Positions 11,801 through 21,996 of a stretch of 64,000 nucleotides of DNA are shown one piece after another; the stretch's first letter is position 1; every line of letters starts with the position of its first letter. The DNA is from Macrosoma leucophasiata (Eukaryota > Arthropoda > Insecta > Lepidoptera > Hedylidae). A model generated the notes under the pieces. The model did not search any database and had not been told where the DNA came from. It saw only the letters and a list, made by a program, of their open reading frames with translations. The position numbers were made by a program, and so were the translations under genes. The stretch is from NCBI GenBank assembly GCA_036365455.1, contig JAWQUS010000007.1, forward strand, positions 18,988,001 to 19,052,000, given 5' to 3'.

Positions 11801-14800
11801 GTAAATACAGCAGTAGAAGGTAGAGATGCTCTAGTTAAAGCGATATATGGCAATGTATTCGAATACATAGTTGAGATGATTAATAAAACACTACATAAAG
11901 ATCCACAGCTTTCAAATGGGTCAGTGGGAATATTAGATATATTCGGGTTCGAAAATTTCGATTCAAATAGTTTCGAACAGTTGTGCATCAATTATGCAAA
12001 CGAAAACTTGCAACAATTTTTCGTGAAACATATATTCAAGCTCGAACAAGAGCAATACCAGAAAGAAGGTATTACGTGGACAAATATAAATTACGTGGAC
12101 AATCAAGAAAATCTTGACTTACTAGGAATGAAAGCAATGAATTTACTGGCGCTCATCGATGAAGAATCTAAATTTCCAAAAGGGACAGATATTACATTGC
12201 TATCAAAATTGCACAGCAATCATAGCAATAAGGCATGTTATCTAACGCCAAAATCTTCACACGAACATAGATTTGGCGTCAAACATTTTGCTGGTGACGT
12301 TTACTATGAAGTTAGAGGTAATAACATTCATGTTGATACTATTTGAATAGCATTCGCGATGATACGGATTATTTTATAAACCTACATAACTAACTCCATT
12401 GATATCAATTTCATGAGCACATCGACCATAATGGATCAACAGTTTACAGTAATTAACATTACTGTAAACTGTTGTTTTTTTTTTAAGTATGGTATTTGTC
12501 CAGTTTAACAAGACACTATTGTATTGCAAAGTCATTGAATTGATGTTCACTGACTTAAAAAATACTGGTTTTGGTCATGTTGAAGAAATTTCTAATAATG
12601 TGTTGAATTCTAGGTTTTTTGGATAAAAATAGAGATATGTTAACAAACGATGTAAAGGAATTGTTACTAGATTCGAATAACACGTTCTTGAAAAGTATAT
12701 TTCCGTTTGATTCTACGCCAGTAAGTAGCGGAGCCAGGAAAACCGTGTCTTTGAGTCACCAGTTTAAAACTTCTTTGGATGCTTTGATGAAGACTTTATA
12801 CGCATGTCATCCTTTCTTCGTGAGATGTATAAAACCAAATGAATATAAAAAACCACGAGTATGTATAAATTAGAATTTGTAGCGTATTAAAGCTTATAAT
12901 AATATAATTATATAACATAAAATATTTTTAAAACAATTTGTGCGTATAATGTTATAAAACATATTTCCTTTTCAGTTGTTTGATCGAGGATTATGCGTCC
13001 GGCAGTTACGATATGCTGGTTTGATGGAAACTGCTAAAATAAGACAAGCTGGTTATCCCATACGATATTCATATTCGGAATTCGTACGTAGGTACAGACT
13101 CGTTGTATTAGATATACCACCTGCTGATAAAACAGATTGTAAAAGTGCGACGAAAAAAATATGTACGGAGGTATTGAATGATCAAGAATTTAGACTAGGG
13201 CACACAAAAGTTTTTCTCAAAGATCATCATGATACTATTCTAGAGGAACTACGTCATACTGTACTTATAACGGCGGTCATACGAGTTCAAGCTAATATAA
13301 GAAGATTCATACATAGGAATAGGTTCTTGCGAATGCGCTCAGCTGCAATCATCATACAAAAACATTTCCGTTCGCGTGGTTATAGAAATAGATATCTTAT
13401 AATGAGAAGAGGCTATTTACGTTTGCAAGCTGCAATCAAATCCAGAGAGCTCAGAAAAACATTCTTGAACCTAAGAAGATTCTTCAAAAATTTGCAAGCT
13501 AATAGTAGAGGCTATCTTGTAAGAAAACTAGTGCGGGAAAAGGGTAGTGTAATCAAAGCAAATTTGATCCAATTCAAGAAGGAAAAAGAAGAAGCCGGTG
13601 GTGGAATCCAAGCAGAGGAAGAATATGAAAAGAAATTCACAGAACTGATGAGGTCTATCTGGTTCACAAAGGATGTGATAACAGAAAATGTTCAGAATTC
13701 CACAGTCATCGATGATAGATATGTCGATGATGTTTTTGGATTTTTAAAAGATACATCTACTCCTGCTGGCACCGTGAGGGGTACAGGATTTGGTTTGGTT
13801 AGTCATATTTGTTTATAAGTATATCAGTTTCTTTTTGTTACACCAAAGTTAAATACTATCAATATTTGTTTTATTACAGCCAACTTCTGCTGTTAAGCCA
13901 CCCGTGTCATCTGTAATACCTTTGCCTCAGGAACTCTGTGATGAACCATTCGACGAATTCAATTTTAGAAAGTTTGCAGCTACGTATTTCACAGGCAACA
14001 TTAGCCATCAATACTCTCGTAAACCACTTAAACATTCTCTACTTGAATTACCATTGCCTATGGATAAAGCAGCAGCTCAAGCGTTGTGGATAACTATTTT
14101 AAGATTTATGGGTGATTTGGCTGAACCAAAATATGTGGATGATAAGATTGACAATGTACCAATCATGACAAAATTAACCGACACATTTGGGCGTGCTTTC
14201 CAGAAGAGAAAAGAATTTGAAGTAAGTAATGTTTATTATGTAGGATACGTCAAGTTTAACAAAAGGCCAATCAGGTAGTTCACGTTTACTTTTTTACATT
14301 ATTGACTTATATTTTGGGATATGGAAACAGGTGCTAATTCTTTTCCTCTTATACTTTCCTTTATTCCTTATTTCTTGAGAAACGTTAATTCTTGCTTTTA
14401 ATATTTTTAGGAATTATTAACTAAGGATAGTTATCAAAGTAAAAATCGAATCATTCAAAAGTCATTAAAGCGTCAGACAAAACTGAATGAAGAATTCGTT
14501 AAAAGTTTAATGAATGACGAATTGACGAATGAAATGTATTGTAATTGGTTAAACGCACGACGCAGTACCAATTTAGAAAAACTTCACTTTATCATAGGAC
14601 ATGGAATCATCAGGAAAGAACTAAGGTATTTAATTTTTGTTACTTAGGGAATTAGTGTTACTCTATCCAAACATTAAATGAAAATATTTGATTTAATTTA
14701 CTAATGTGATGTTATATTGGTTTAGAGATGAAATTTACTGTCAACTCTGCAAGCAGCTTACAAATAATCCATCTAAAGCTTCTCACGCTCGTGGATGGAT

Positions 14801-17800
14801 CCTGTTATCACTGTGTGTCGGGTGTTTCCCACCATCAGAACGATTTGTAAAATATCTACGGTCATTTATTAGAACTGGTCCTCCTGGCTACGCACCGTAC
14901 TGTGAAGGAAGGCTTGTACGAACTTTTAAAAATGGTCCACGTACTCAGCCACCCAGTTGGCTAGAGTTACAAGCAACAAAAACTAAAAAACCAATTCTTC
15001 TTACTGTAACATTAATGGATGAATCAATGAAAACTGTTCAGTCAGACTCTGCTACAACATCTGAAGAAGTTTGCCAACAAATCGCAGATAACATTGAACT
15101 AACCGATGTATTCGGTTTTTCTTTATACATCACACTATACGATAAAGTTCTTTCCTTAGGCAGTGAAGGTGAACACATTATGGATGCAATTTCTCAATGT
15201 GAGCAATTTGCTAGGGAACAAGGAACCCCAGAGAAAAATGCACCATGGAGACTCTTCTATCGCAAAGAAGTTTTTACACCGTGGCACAACCCTGTTGAAG
15301 ATCCTGTTGCAACAAATTTAATTTATCATCAAGTAGCAAAAGGCATTAAGTTTGGTGAATATAGATGTGATTCAGAAAAAGACTTAGCCATGATAGCTGC
15401 CCAACAACATTACATTGAATATGGCTCACGTATAGATCCAAATATTCTCAGAAAAGTAATTGTTAATTATATACCCACCCAATTTATTCAGTCCAATCAT
15501 GCAGCATTAACAAAATGGGAACATTTCATTACAAAAGCATTCGAATCGTCCCAAAGTATACAGTCAAAGACTGATCCAATACGATGTAAAGAAGATATAG
15601 TAATCTTTGCAAAACTGAAATGGCCCATGCTGTTTTCAAGATTTTTCGAAGCAATGAAGTTAAAGGGTGAAACAATTAATAAAGATCTTGTTATCATTGC
15701 TGTGAATTGGACCGGAATATACATAGTCGATCAATCTGAACATATACTTCTTGAAATATCATTCCCCGAAGTGACATACATCGCGTACGATGAAGATAAA
15801 GATTTTGATAATATTGGTAGAATAACAATTAGGACTATTCAGCAAGAGGAATTTGTATTTCAAAGTGTAGATGCAAGTGAAATGAGTTCGCTTGTCATAT
15901 ATTTAATAGATGGTCTAAAAAGGCGGTCGACATACGTTATTGCTCAGAGTGACTCTCAAGGTTTCAGTGATGCAGCTTCATTCCTACAATACAAAAAGGG
16001 AGATCTAATCACACTTTTGCAGGACTGTAATGGTGAATCGTTAATGAATTCTACGTGGGGTCATGGTTTATGCAATGGACAAGAAGGACTTTTCCCAACT
16101 GAACAAGTTTATATCTTACCCACATTATCTTTGCCTTCAAATATGATATTAGAAGTGTTTAAGAAAGGAAATGTCAACAACGATAAAAAGACTCTTTCAA
16201 AATACAACACAATCCAAAGAAAGAGAATGCATACTTTAGAGAAGTTTGCAAAAGATCATTTCAGAGAAAATGACGGTAAAAACGCGTCTTTGTCAAAGCA
16301 ATCTACTTTGACAACTGCTAAGAAAACAGTGTCTGGAGACCTTTGGGTCCATACACGAGAACCATTGCGCAAGCCACTCCTTAAGAAATTGCTTGGAGAT
16401 GAGAAGTACAGCAAGATCGCTGTATCATCTTTCTTTGCCATTCTTAAATACATGGGTGATATGCCAGCTCCGAAAGCAAGATCTGTTACTGAATACACTG
16501 ATGAAATATTTAGACCAGCGCTAAAAGAGCCGAGTTTACGAGACGAGGTGTATTGTCAAATTATGAAACAGTTAACTAATAACAGGATACAGCTGAGCGA
16601 AGAACGGGGTTGGGAACTGATGTGGCTCGCTACCGGTGTATTCGCTTGTGGACAATTGTTAATTAAAGAACTTGTAGAATTCCTGAAAACTCGACCGCAT
16701 CCCATAGCAAAAAGCTGTTTAAAACGTGTTTTCAAAACACAGAGGACCGGAGCTAGGATGTACGCCCCATATGTGGTAGAGGTAGAAGCTATTCAACACA
16801 GAAGTATGCAGATTTATCATAAAGTATACTTCCCAGATGACACTGATGAAGCGTTTGAAGTAGATTCATCTACTAAAGCCCGAGATCTTTGTGAGCAAAT
16901 AACTGGGCGACTCAATCTAAAGAATAGCGACGGATTTAGTTTGTTCGTCAAAATAGCTGACAAAGTATTTTCAGTCCCTGATAATTATTACTTCTTCGAT
17001 TTTATTCATGAACTTGTGGAATGGATGAAACAGACTCGACCATTGCGTGGAGGTAAATATTTTTTCCTAAGTATTATGTAACTTCCCAATTTGGTACTAT
17101 GTGTTAAGAATTTTAAATGTACGAGTTTATTATGTTTAGAAGGGAAATTTCTGTCGGCAACATTAAGCTTAAGTACCATATTTTGATGCAAAAAATTGAG
17201 TCGATTGTTATTTATTTTAACGTTTAAAGAGTTCGATCGTCGAGATATATTATACCATGTATAAGAATAGAATACCTAATCAATCTATGCAATCATGAAA
17301 CTATGAAACAGTACTATTTGACCAGATAGAGCGAATTATTAAAATGTTATTTTTATGTATTTTTCAGCTGGTGGCCAATTGCAAATGAACTACCAAATAT
17401 TCTTCATGAAAAAATTATGGATCAACACTGTTCCAGGCAAAGATAAAAATGCTGACCAGATATTCTATTTCCCTCAAGAGCTACCTAAATACTTGCGAGG
17501 ATATCACAAAACGTCTAAGCAGGACCTCATTGAACTAGCTGCTCTAATTTATAGATCCCGATATGGCAATGATCAGTCAATTTTACCACAGATTACATCA
17601 ATGCTTGACGAATTTATACCGTCGGATATGGAAAGAATAGTGACGAATTCACAATGGAAATTGTCAATAAGCGCAGCTTATCTAAAACATGGTGCCATGA
17701 CCGAGGAAGAAGCTAAAGAACAGTTTTTAAAGAAAATATACCAGTTACCAACGTTTGGTACAGCATTCTTTGAAGTTAAACAAACATCCGATCCTACGTA

Positions 17801-18546
17801 TCCAGAAATGGTAGTTATTGGAATAAATAGAAATGGAGTCAGTATTATACATCCTCAAAGTCGCGTAAGTAACTAGTACCTAAGAGTAATGATACTTAAT
17901 TTTGTACAAATATACGAAAAACGCCGGGCGGTCACTTATCCCTGGGACACGTTGTATAATATCATTATGTATGTACTTAAAATACAAATATTTTAATGAT
18001 AAGGGCATGGTAAACAAGACGTCACATAGATGGTAATTAATTGGCCCTGCAGCTTATATATCATATCTATTTTTATGTAATGAAGTCTCAAACAAGCATA
18101 CAGTATACATTGGTGGTAAATACTATAGCCTGTAAACATCTTCATAAAAATCATAGCTTTCAATATAGACGCGTTGCCACTCTTGATTGGACGTAGGGTA
18201 GCCATCTATGAACATGCAAATAAAAACTAATTTAAAAACTACGACGATTGTTTTCATGTTTTTACGATTGTTTTACATGTTTTTCACGATTGTTTTCATG
18301 TTTTTGACGATTGTTTTTATGTTGTTGAGTTTTTTTTTCATTTTACAGGATGTTCTTGTTACTCATCCATTTTCGCAACTGTCGAATTGGTCGTCTGGCA
18401 ATACATTCTTCCATATGACCATGGGCAACTTTATACGGGGAACAAAGATACTATGCGAAACGTCTTTAGGCTACAAAATGGATGATCTTATATCGTCTTA
18501 CATTGCAGTATTGCGACAAGGAATGAAACAAAGACAGCGAATGTAA
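5840..18546 (+). CDS. Myo28B1: Class VII unconventional myosin (Myosin-VIIb/Myo28B1-like)
   Basis: Eleven exons join in frame: 5840-5863, 5991-6248, 9725-9909, 11110-12317, 12614-12858, 12976-13797, 13880-14221, 14411-14625, 14726-17052, 17368-17864 and 18349-18546. They give 2106 residues. The motor domain (about 60-725) has the P-loop GESGAGKT (157-164), switch [10 protein letters not shown] (206-214), switch II DIFGFE (432-437) and the actin-binding RCIKPNE. IQ-type neck repeats follow (about 735-835), then a charged helix, MyTH4 (about 935-1170), FERM (1180-1490), SH3 (1505-1570), MyTH4 (1635-1770) and FERM (1785-2100, ending in MDDLISSYI). That order is the class VII tail. These myosins move on actin and organise actin bundles through tail partners. 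The motor and N-terminus ([15 protein letters not shown]) differ clearly from the highly conserved crinkled/Myo7a, and the spacer before MyTH4 is shorter. The Myo28B1 assignment is therefore likely but inferred. No stop or frameshift lies in any exon. Confidence 0.93.
6254..6430 (-). mobile_element. SINE-like repeat family A, 5'-truncated copy
   Basis: This minus-strand copy begins with its poly(A) (a T run here) only a few bases after the myosin exon 2 donor GTAAG. It then has the family sequence atgtaatt...gcatgcagttcacattgatg...cctgaggcctaaggtg...gccggaaattac, and stops in the middle of the family consensus. 5' truncation plus an A tail is the mark of LINE-driven insertion. Confidence 0.75.
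6431..8554. other. Myosin intron 2, unique and relic sequence
   Basis: Mostly AT-rich intron DNA. The stretch about 8140-8415 is crowded with taggtaccta-type palindromes. The blocks near 6600-6750 and 7020-7210 have a more coding-like base mix but no readable protein. I see no exon between myosin exons 2 and 3, whose joined sequence (QLIY|TYTGS) is complete. Confidence 0.45.
7765..7860 (+). pseudogene. Reverse transcriptase motif relic
   Basis: The frame reads [26 protein letters not shown], matching the SGVPQGS..GP.LF motif shared by non-LTR reverse transcriptases. Nothing recognisable flanks it, so it is a very short, old LINE scrap. Confidence 0.4.
8555..9185 (+). mobile_element. RTE-type LINE, 3' end of ORF2 and tail
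   Basis: The translation runs [68 protein letters not shown] frameshift near 8890 continues it as [40 protein letters not shown] and ending VQQWTSFG. This is the C-terminal region of RTE endonuclease/reverse transcriptases that is widespread in Lepidoptera. The copy lacks the endonuclease and RT core (5' truncated) and ends in an ATGATGATAATGAT tail. It lies inside myosin intron 2 on the sense strand. Confidence 0.85.
9186..9494. other. Myosin intron 2, remaining unique part
   Basis: AT-rich intron with an A-run near 9285. No feature can be supported. Confidence 0.4.
9495..9625. repeat. tRNA-like fold-back fragment (family C)
   Basis: A reversed tRNA-like head (ccgctttaccactaagctac, i.e. 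gtagcttagtggtaaagcgg) is followed at once by a forward body (aagcggctggac ... ctgcccgaagtcaatttttt). The two halves share the aagcgg segment in opposite orientation. This is the same arrangement as the larger fold-backs at 45640 and 57700. Confidence 0.5.
9628..9692 (-). mobile_element. SINE family A, short 5'-end fragment
   Basis: The reversed family head is recognisable: taaggtaatgcggtggtgcc followed by a diverged ...ttggagctctt. It sits about 30 bp before myosin exon 3. Confidence 0.5.
10400..10770 (-). mobile_element. Jockey/R1-type LINE reverse transcriptase relic (antisense in myosin intron 3)
   Basis: On the minus strand the translation is [32 protein letters not shown], then [10 protein letters not shown]. 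This matches the start of the RT domain (VIMIPKPGKD...SYRPISLL...KVFEK). It has stops and a shifted continuation, so it is inactive. The adjacent sequence down to about 10030 and up to about 11000 has TE-like base composition but no clear motif. Confidence 0.55.
12437..12474. repeat. Perfect hairpin in myosin intron 4
   Basis: Arms 12437-12453 and 12458-12474 are exact 17-bp inverted repeats around a 4-base loop (taac). The arm is caacagtttacagtaat. Confidence 0.85.
18068..18198 (-). mobile_element. SINE family A, diverged 3' part in myosin intron 10
   Basis: It keeps the family 3' landmarks in reverse: tttttatgtaatgaag, caaacaagcatacagt, acattg..ggtaaa, gcctgtaaacatc and the gcgttgccact block, at noticeably lower identity than the full copies. 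Confidence 0.6.
18240..18330 (+). repeat. Minisatellite before the last myosin exon
   Basis: About four imperfect copies of a unit near 20 bases (acgattgttttcatgttttt) sit in tandem immediately upstream of the exon 11 acceptor at 18348. They form most of the pyrimidine-rich part of the 3' splice site. Confidence 0.75.
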
Positions 18547-19125
18547 AATTTATGTGGAATCGATATGTTATCTCTCTGTTAATTAAATTAGTTGAATTTA
18601 AAAAGATTGTATTATTTTTAAAATATCCTGTTTAAAGTATTGTGAAGGTACCGTGCCACTAACACAATGTTATTCGCGATACTAATACTTGATTAGGTAC
18701 TTGCCACTGCAGGCAGCTTTACATATACTGCAGTATTCATAGTATCTATTCATTTACCATCAATATGAACAGTATGCGTATTAGCTGTATATCAAAGAAA
18801 TTACTCGTACCAAATAGCAAAGAGAATAGAGAGCGAGAGTGGGACAGGATGGGAGACGGAGAGAGAGCATCATACATTTAAACAAAATTTGTGGAGAATT
18901 TCATATTCTACAATATTGGTAATAAATACAAATAGCAAAAAAAGACATAGGAGATTAAATATTTACAAAAAGCGATTATTGTGACCTTTGACTTTGAAAT
19001 TAATAGTCGTGTACACCATATGTAGGTTTTGAGACAACTTTTAGGGCGTCAATATACAAGTTTTTGCAGACTTACAGCTCGGTGTCTCAAATTCCGAGAT
19101 GACTGGACAATACTTAAACTTACCC
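18547..19125. other. Intergenic region after the myosin
   Basis: This contains the myosin 3' UTR (an ATTAAA near 18580 is a possible poly(A) signal) and AT-rich DNA. A purine-rich gagaga stretch lies at 18825-18870. No gene is visible. Confidence 0.4.
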
Positions 19126-19268
19126 CCTTATTCATAAACATATATTAGATACGTTTTAGCTATAGAATGCTTTGTCTTTGTCCGTCGCATTGTCAAATGT
19201 GCAGGTTAGAAAAAGACAAAGGAGAGATGAGCAACACTTTAGCTAAAATACGTTTATGAATAAAGGGG
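19126..19268. mobile_element. MITE, copy 1 (ends cccttattcataaac)
   Basis: The left end has cccttattcataaacatata...acgttttagcta and the right end has the inverse, tagctaaaatacgtttatgaataaaggg. The core has ctttgtctttgtccgtcgcattgtcaaatg. A second copy lies at 22528. It is non-coding. Confidence 0.75.
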
Positions 19269-19469
19269 TTAGTGTTATGCAATGCAATAATTTTTAAAAC
19301 ACGCATTTCAACAACCTGGAAGTGCCTCAAACATATTAACTATACTTAGTGCTTGTGGTCCGATTCGTACCACTAGCATGTTTGAAGATATTTCACTCAA
19401 GCTGTTGTTCGATGTGTTGCCATTGTCAACTATTTACTTCAGATTCATGGTGAGCACTGGTGTTTTCAA

Positions 19470-19690
19470 GGTAAGCTGTCCTTTGATCAATCAACGCTCC
19501 TGCCGAAGGACGTCCGCTGCTGGACAAAGCCTTTCCCAAACACGCCCATATTCTCCTCTAATGATGCGCAACACGAATATGCCATAATCGCCACGCTCGC
19601 TAGTTGCTGCCCATCCCGCGTTATTTTACTTACTACCGCTCTTTTGAAATGGTTTGACCGCATTGTTCGGTTGTTAAACTGACTGAACTG
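19470..19690 (-). mobile_element. RTE-like LINE 3' tail fragment
   Basis: In reverse it reads gggaaaggctttgtccagcagcggacgtcc, the usual RTE 3' end (FVQQWTS). It is joined to a block (gcgattatggca...; ccgaacaatgcggtcaaacc) that recurs at 39545. Confidence 0.55.
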
Positions 19691-19969
19691 ATCATCTGAT
19701 CCATCGTTATTTTCTATGATCTGATTGATCTGAAGAAATGTGTGAATGATGTAACTGAAGAAAACAATTGAGCATGTATCCAGTATATTACAGTAGGTAA
19801 CTAATATAGTTAATTATTATGGAACGGTTTCGAAGTACCTACACCGAAAATTGTGTCATGACTTGCATTGGCATAAGGGGTTCATGTGCAAAATTAAAAA
19901 ACGTCTGCTCCATTCCTTTTATTTTCTGATATGATCTTATCTCAGAGATAGAATGTTTAAGTGAAGCTT
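19691..19969. other. Intergenic, no feature
   Basis: AT-rich sequence between two LINE relics. Nothing can be supported. Confidence 0.4.
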
Positions 19970-20800
19970 AGGGATGCAAGATCTTCCCTGTATAATTGTC
20001 AAGCGGGGATACCACAATGTTCTGTGCTTGGGCCGATCGTCTACAATATTTTCACTAGTGACCTACCTCAGATCTCCAAGGTGGCTGTGAGCGTCGCTGA
20101 TGACGCGGCTTCTTAAGCTGCAATTGTGACCCAGTAGAAATAGAAATAGAATGCTGCAGGCCCAAGTTGACGCCACTAATACCTAATTGAACAAATGGCG
20201 AATAAAAGCATGAAGTCTCACCATATTACTTTTACACTAAGGCGAAAAACTTGTCCACCTGTTCACTTGGGCAACTTTCAGAGTCTTACTTTACACCTAG
20301 ACCGGAGGATGACATGGAAAGACCACATAAGAAATAAACGCAATCAAATCAACCTCCGATTCAAAAATCTGCTCTGGCTGATGGAGCGACAGTCTACCTT
20401 ATCCTTAAGAAACATGCTGAGAGTTTATTGCTCAATAATAAAACCAATCTGGACATATAGGATTCAGTTGTGGGCCACAGCTAGCAAATCGAAAATAATG
20501 TGCTTCCAGGGAGCCTAAAATAATTTACTTAGAGTTGTATCATCAGTACTATGACTTATTCGCAACTCAGAAATCTATGAATACTTGGAAATGCCAACCA
20601 TCTCTGAAGAAGCAAACCGTTACTCATCAAAGTACAGAGAAACCCACTCTCTGCACAACTGCTCCAGCCAAGCATTAGAAGATTGAAACAAGCCAATGTG
20701 CTGATTTAATATTGGGAGTTGGGACATTGGTCCTATCTCGCCCAACCGTCTTCATCACTGTACCTATCTGCTTATAGTCAAATGTGAATGTGACTGATCG
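19970..20800 (+). mobile_element. Jockey-clade LINE reverse transcriptase relic
   Basis: RT motifs appear in order: QAGIPQCSVLGPIVYNIFTS and VADDAAS (active-site ADD). A frameshifted gap follows, then KSHHITFTLRRKTCPP, LHLDRRMTWKDHIRNKRNQI, MLRVYCSIIKPIWTYRIQLW and finally EYLEMPTISEEANRY. The motif order and wording are those of Jockey-like elements. Frameshifts, stops and the loss of the 5' half show it is dead. Confidence 0.8.
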
Positions 20801-21474
20801 CAGATTCCAGAGGAAGAGAAAAAAAAATACTTACATTGCTCGCAGTATATTTCGGTAAATACCATAACAAAGTTACACCTGTAGTGTTTCCCATTTGTGG
20901 AAGATTCCTTGAATTTCGGGAAAACGGATAGGAAAGTATTAAACTATTTCACACATTATTTTGTCATCCATCACTACTAAATACATTACAGTCTTTCTGC
21001 CATAGATCAGTGCAAAACAAATGTTACTAACACATGACTTTCTCCATCATAATTGGGAATTTATGGGGAATTTTAACTTGAATTATGGGGAATTAGGAAA
21101 GTAGACTTTGGCAATGCAAAAATTGACATGTCCGATGATGTCAATGTCCAACTTTTTATGTTTTCGATAGCTGAATACACATACACAGACCAATAACCAG
21201 AATATAAACTAAACTTACAAATTTTAGAGCACGGTAGCGAAGGAATTAATATTCGTAAGGAACGTAAGAATAAATCATTATATTTTTAGTTAAGTTCTAA
21301 AGGGTTTTTAGTCAAAGTATTGTTGATTTCGTCTTTTGTTTCCTGTACCTGAACAGTATAGACAGTAGTCCTCCTCAGAAATGGACAGCAAATCTACTAC
21401 ACTTCCTCTAGAAAATGGTTTAGATCTTGGGTTTGTATTTTTATTGTTTATTTTATAGTATCTGGGTATTGGTA
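20801..21474. other. Intergenic DNA upstream of shutdown
   Basis: AT-rich sequence with no coding signal. The promoter or an untranslated first exon of shutdown could be here, because the shutdown ATG lies only 7 bases after a good splice acceptor (CAG at 21989). Confidence 0.35.
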
Positions 21475-21712
21475 TAGGTCGCGCCACGTAAAAAGAACGC
21501 TGGAAGAAAGTAGAAGGGATGTGTTCGCGCATCGGTACACTTGCGCACGAAAATACTAGCCCTATTGGTTTATTTTTGATCTAGCTTTCGCTTGCGGTTT
21601 CGTGTATTGGTAGGCAGATTGAAAACGCCGCACCTCATACTACCAAATAGATCGATAAATCGTCTACTGCGCAGCTTGACCGCCAGCGTTCTTTTTACCT
21701 GGCGCGACCTAT
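21475..21712. mobile_element. MITE with long terminal inverted repeats
   Basis: The ends taggtcgcgccacgtaaaaa...gaacgctgg (21475 on) and the inverse ccagcgttctttttacc...tggcgcgaccta (to 21712) match over about 30 bases with one mismatch. Flanking TA on both sides suggests a TA target site. The interior is unique and non-coding. Confidence 0.8.
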
Positions 21713-21996
21713 ATATATTTATGAAATAATTAAATACCAACGTGTTTGAATAAATCACCACAAATAGAATATGTATTTTTAATCAAATAAAGTAGCTGTA
21801 GTAAACACACAAACATCATCATATTCACACAAAACTTTTTCTTAATAAAAAAACAAATTATTGGATGTATTAAAAAGTTATATACTTATAGAAACTAACC
21901 TTGTTTATCTCTATGGTTAGTTTCAAAACACATTATTTTCTTGCTGACTTGATAAGGCATAATTTTTATTTGTGAAATTTCAATTTCAGTCAGCTC

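Noticed and set aside
11476..11991. 171-residue minus-strand open frame inside myosin exon 4
   Set aside because: Shadow of the conserved motor domain; the sense frame explains the conservation.
17081..17200. Myosin ending at the stop after exon 9 (17079-17081)
   Set aside because: A GTAAAT donor at 17053 joins in phase to exon 10, which completes the second FERM domain; the open frame beyond the donor is intron read-through.
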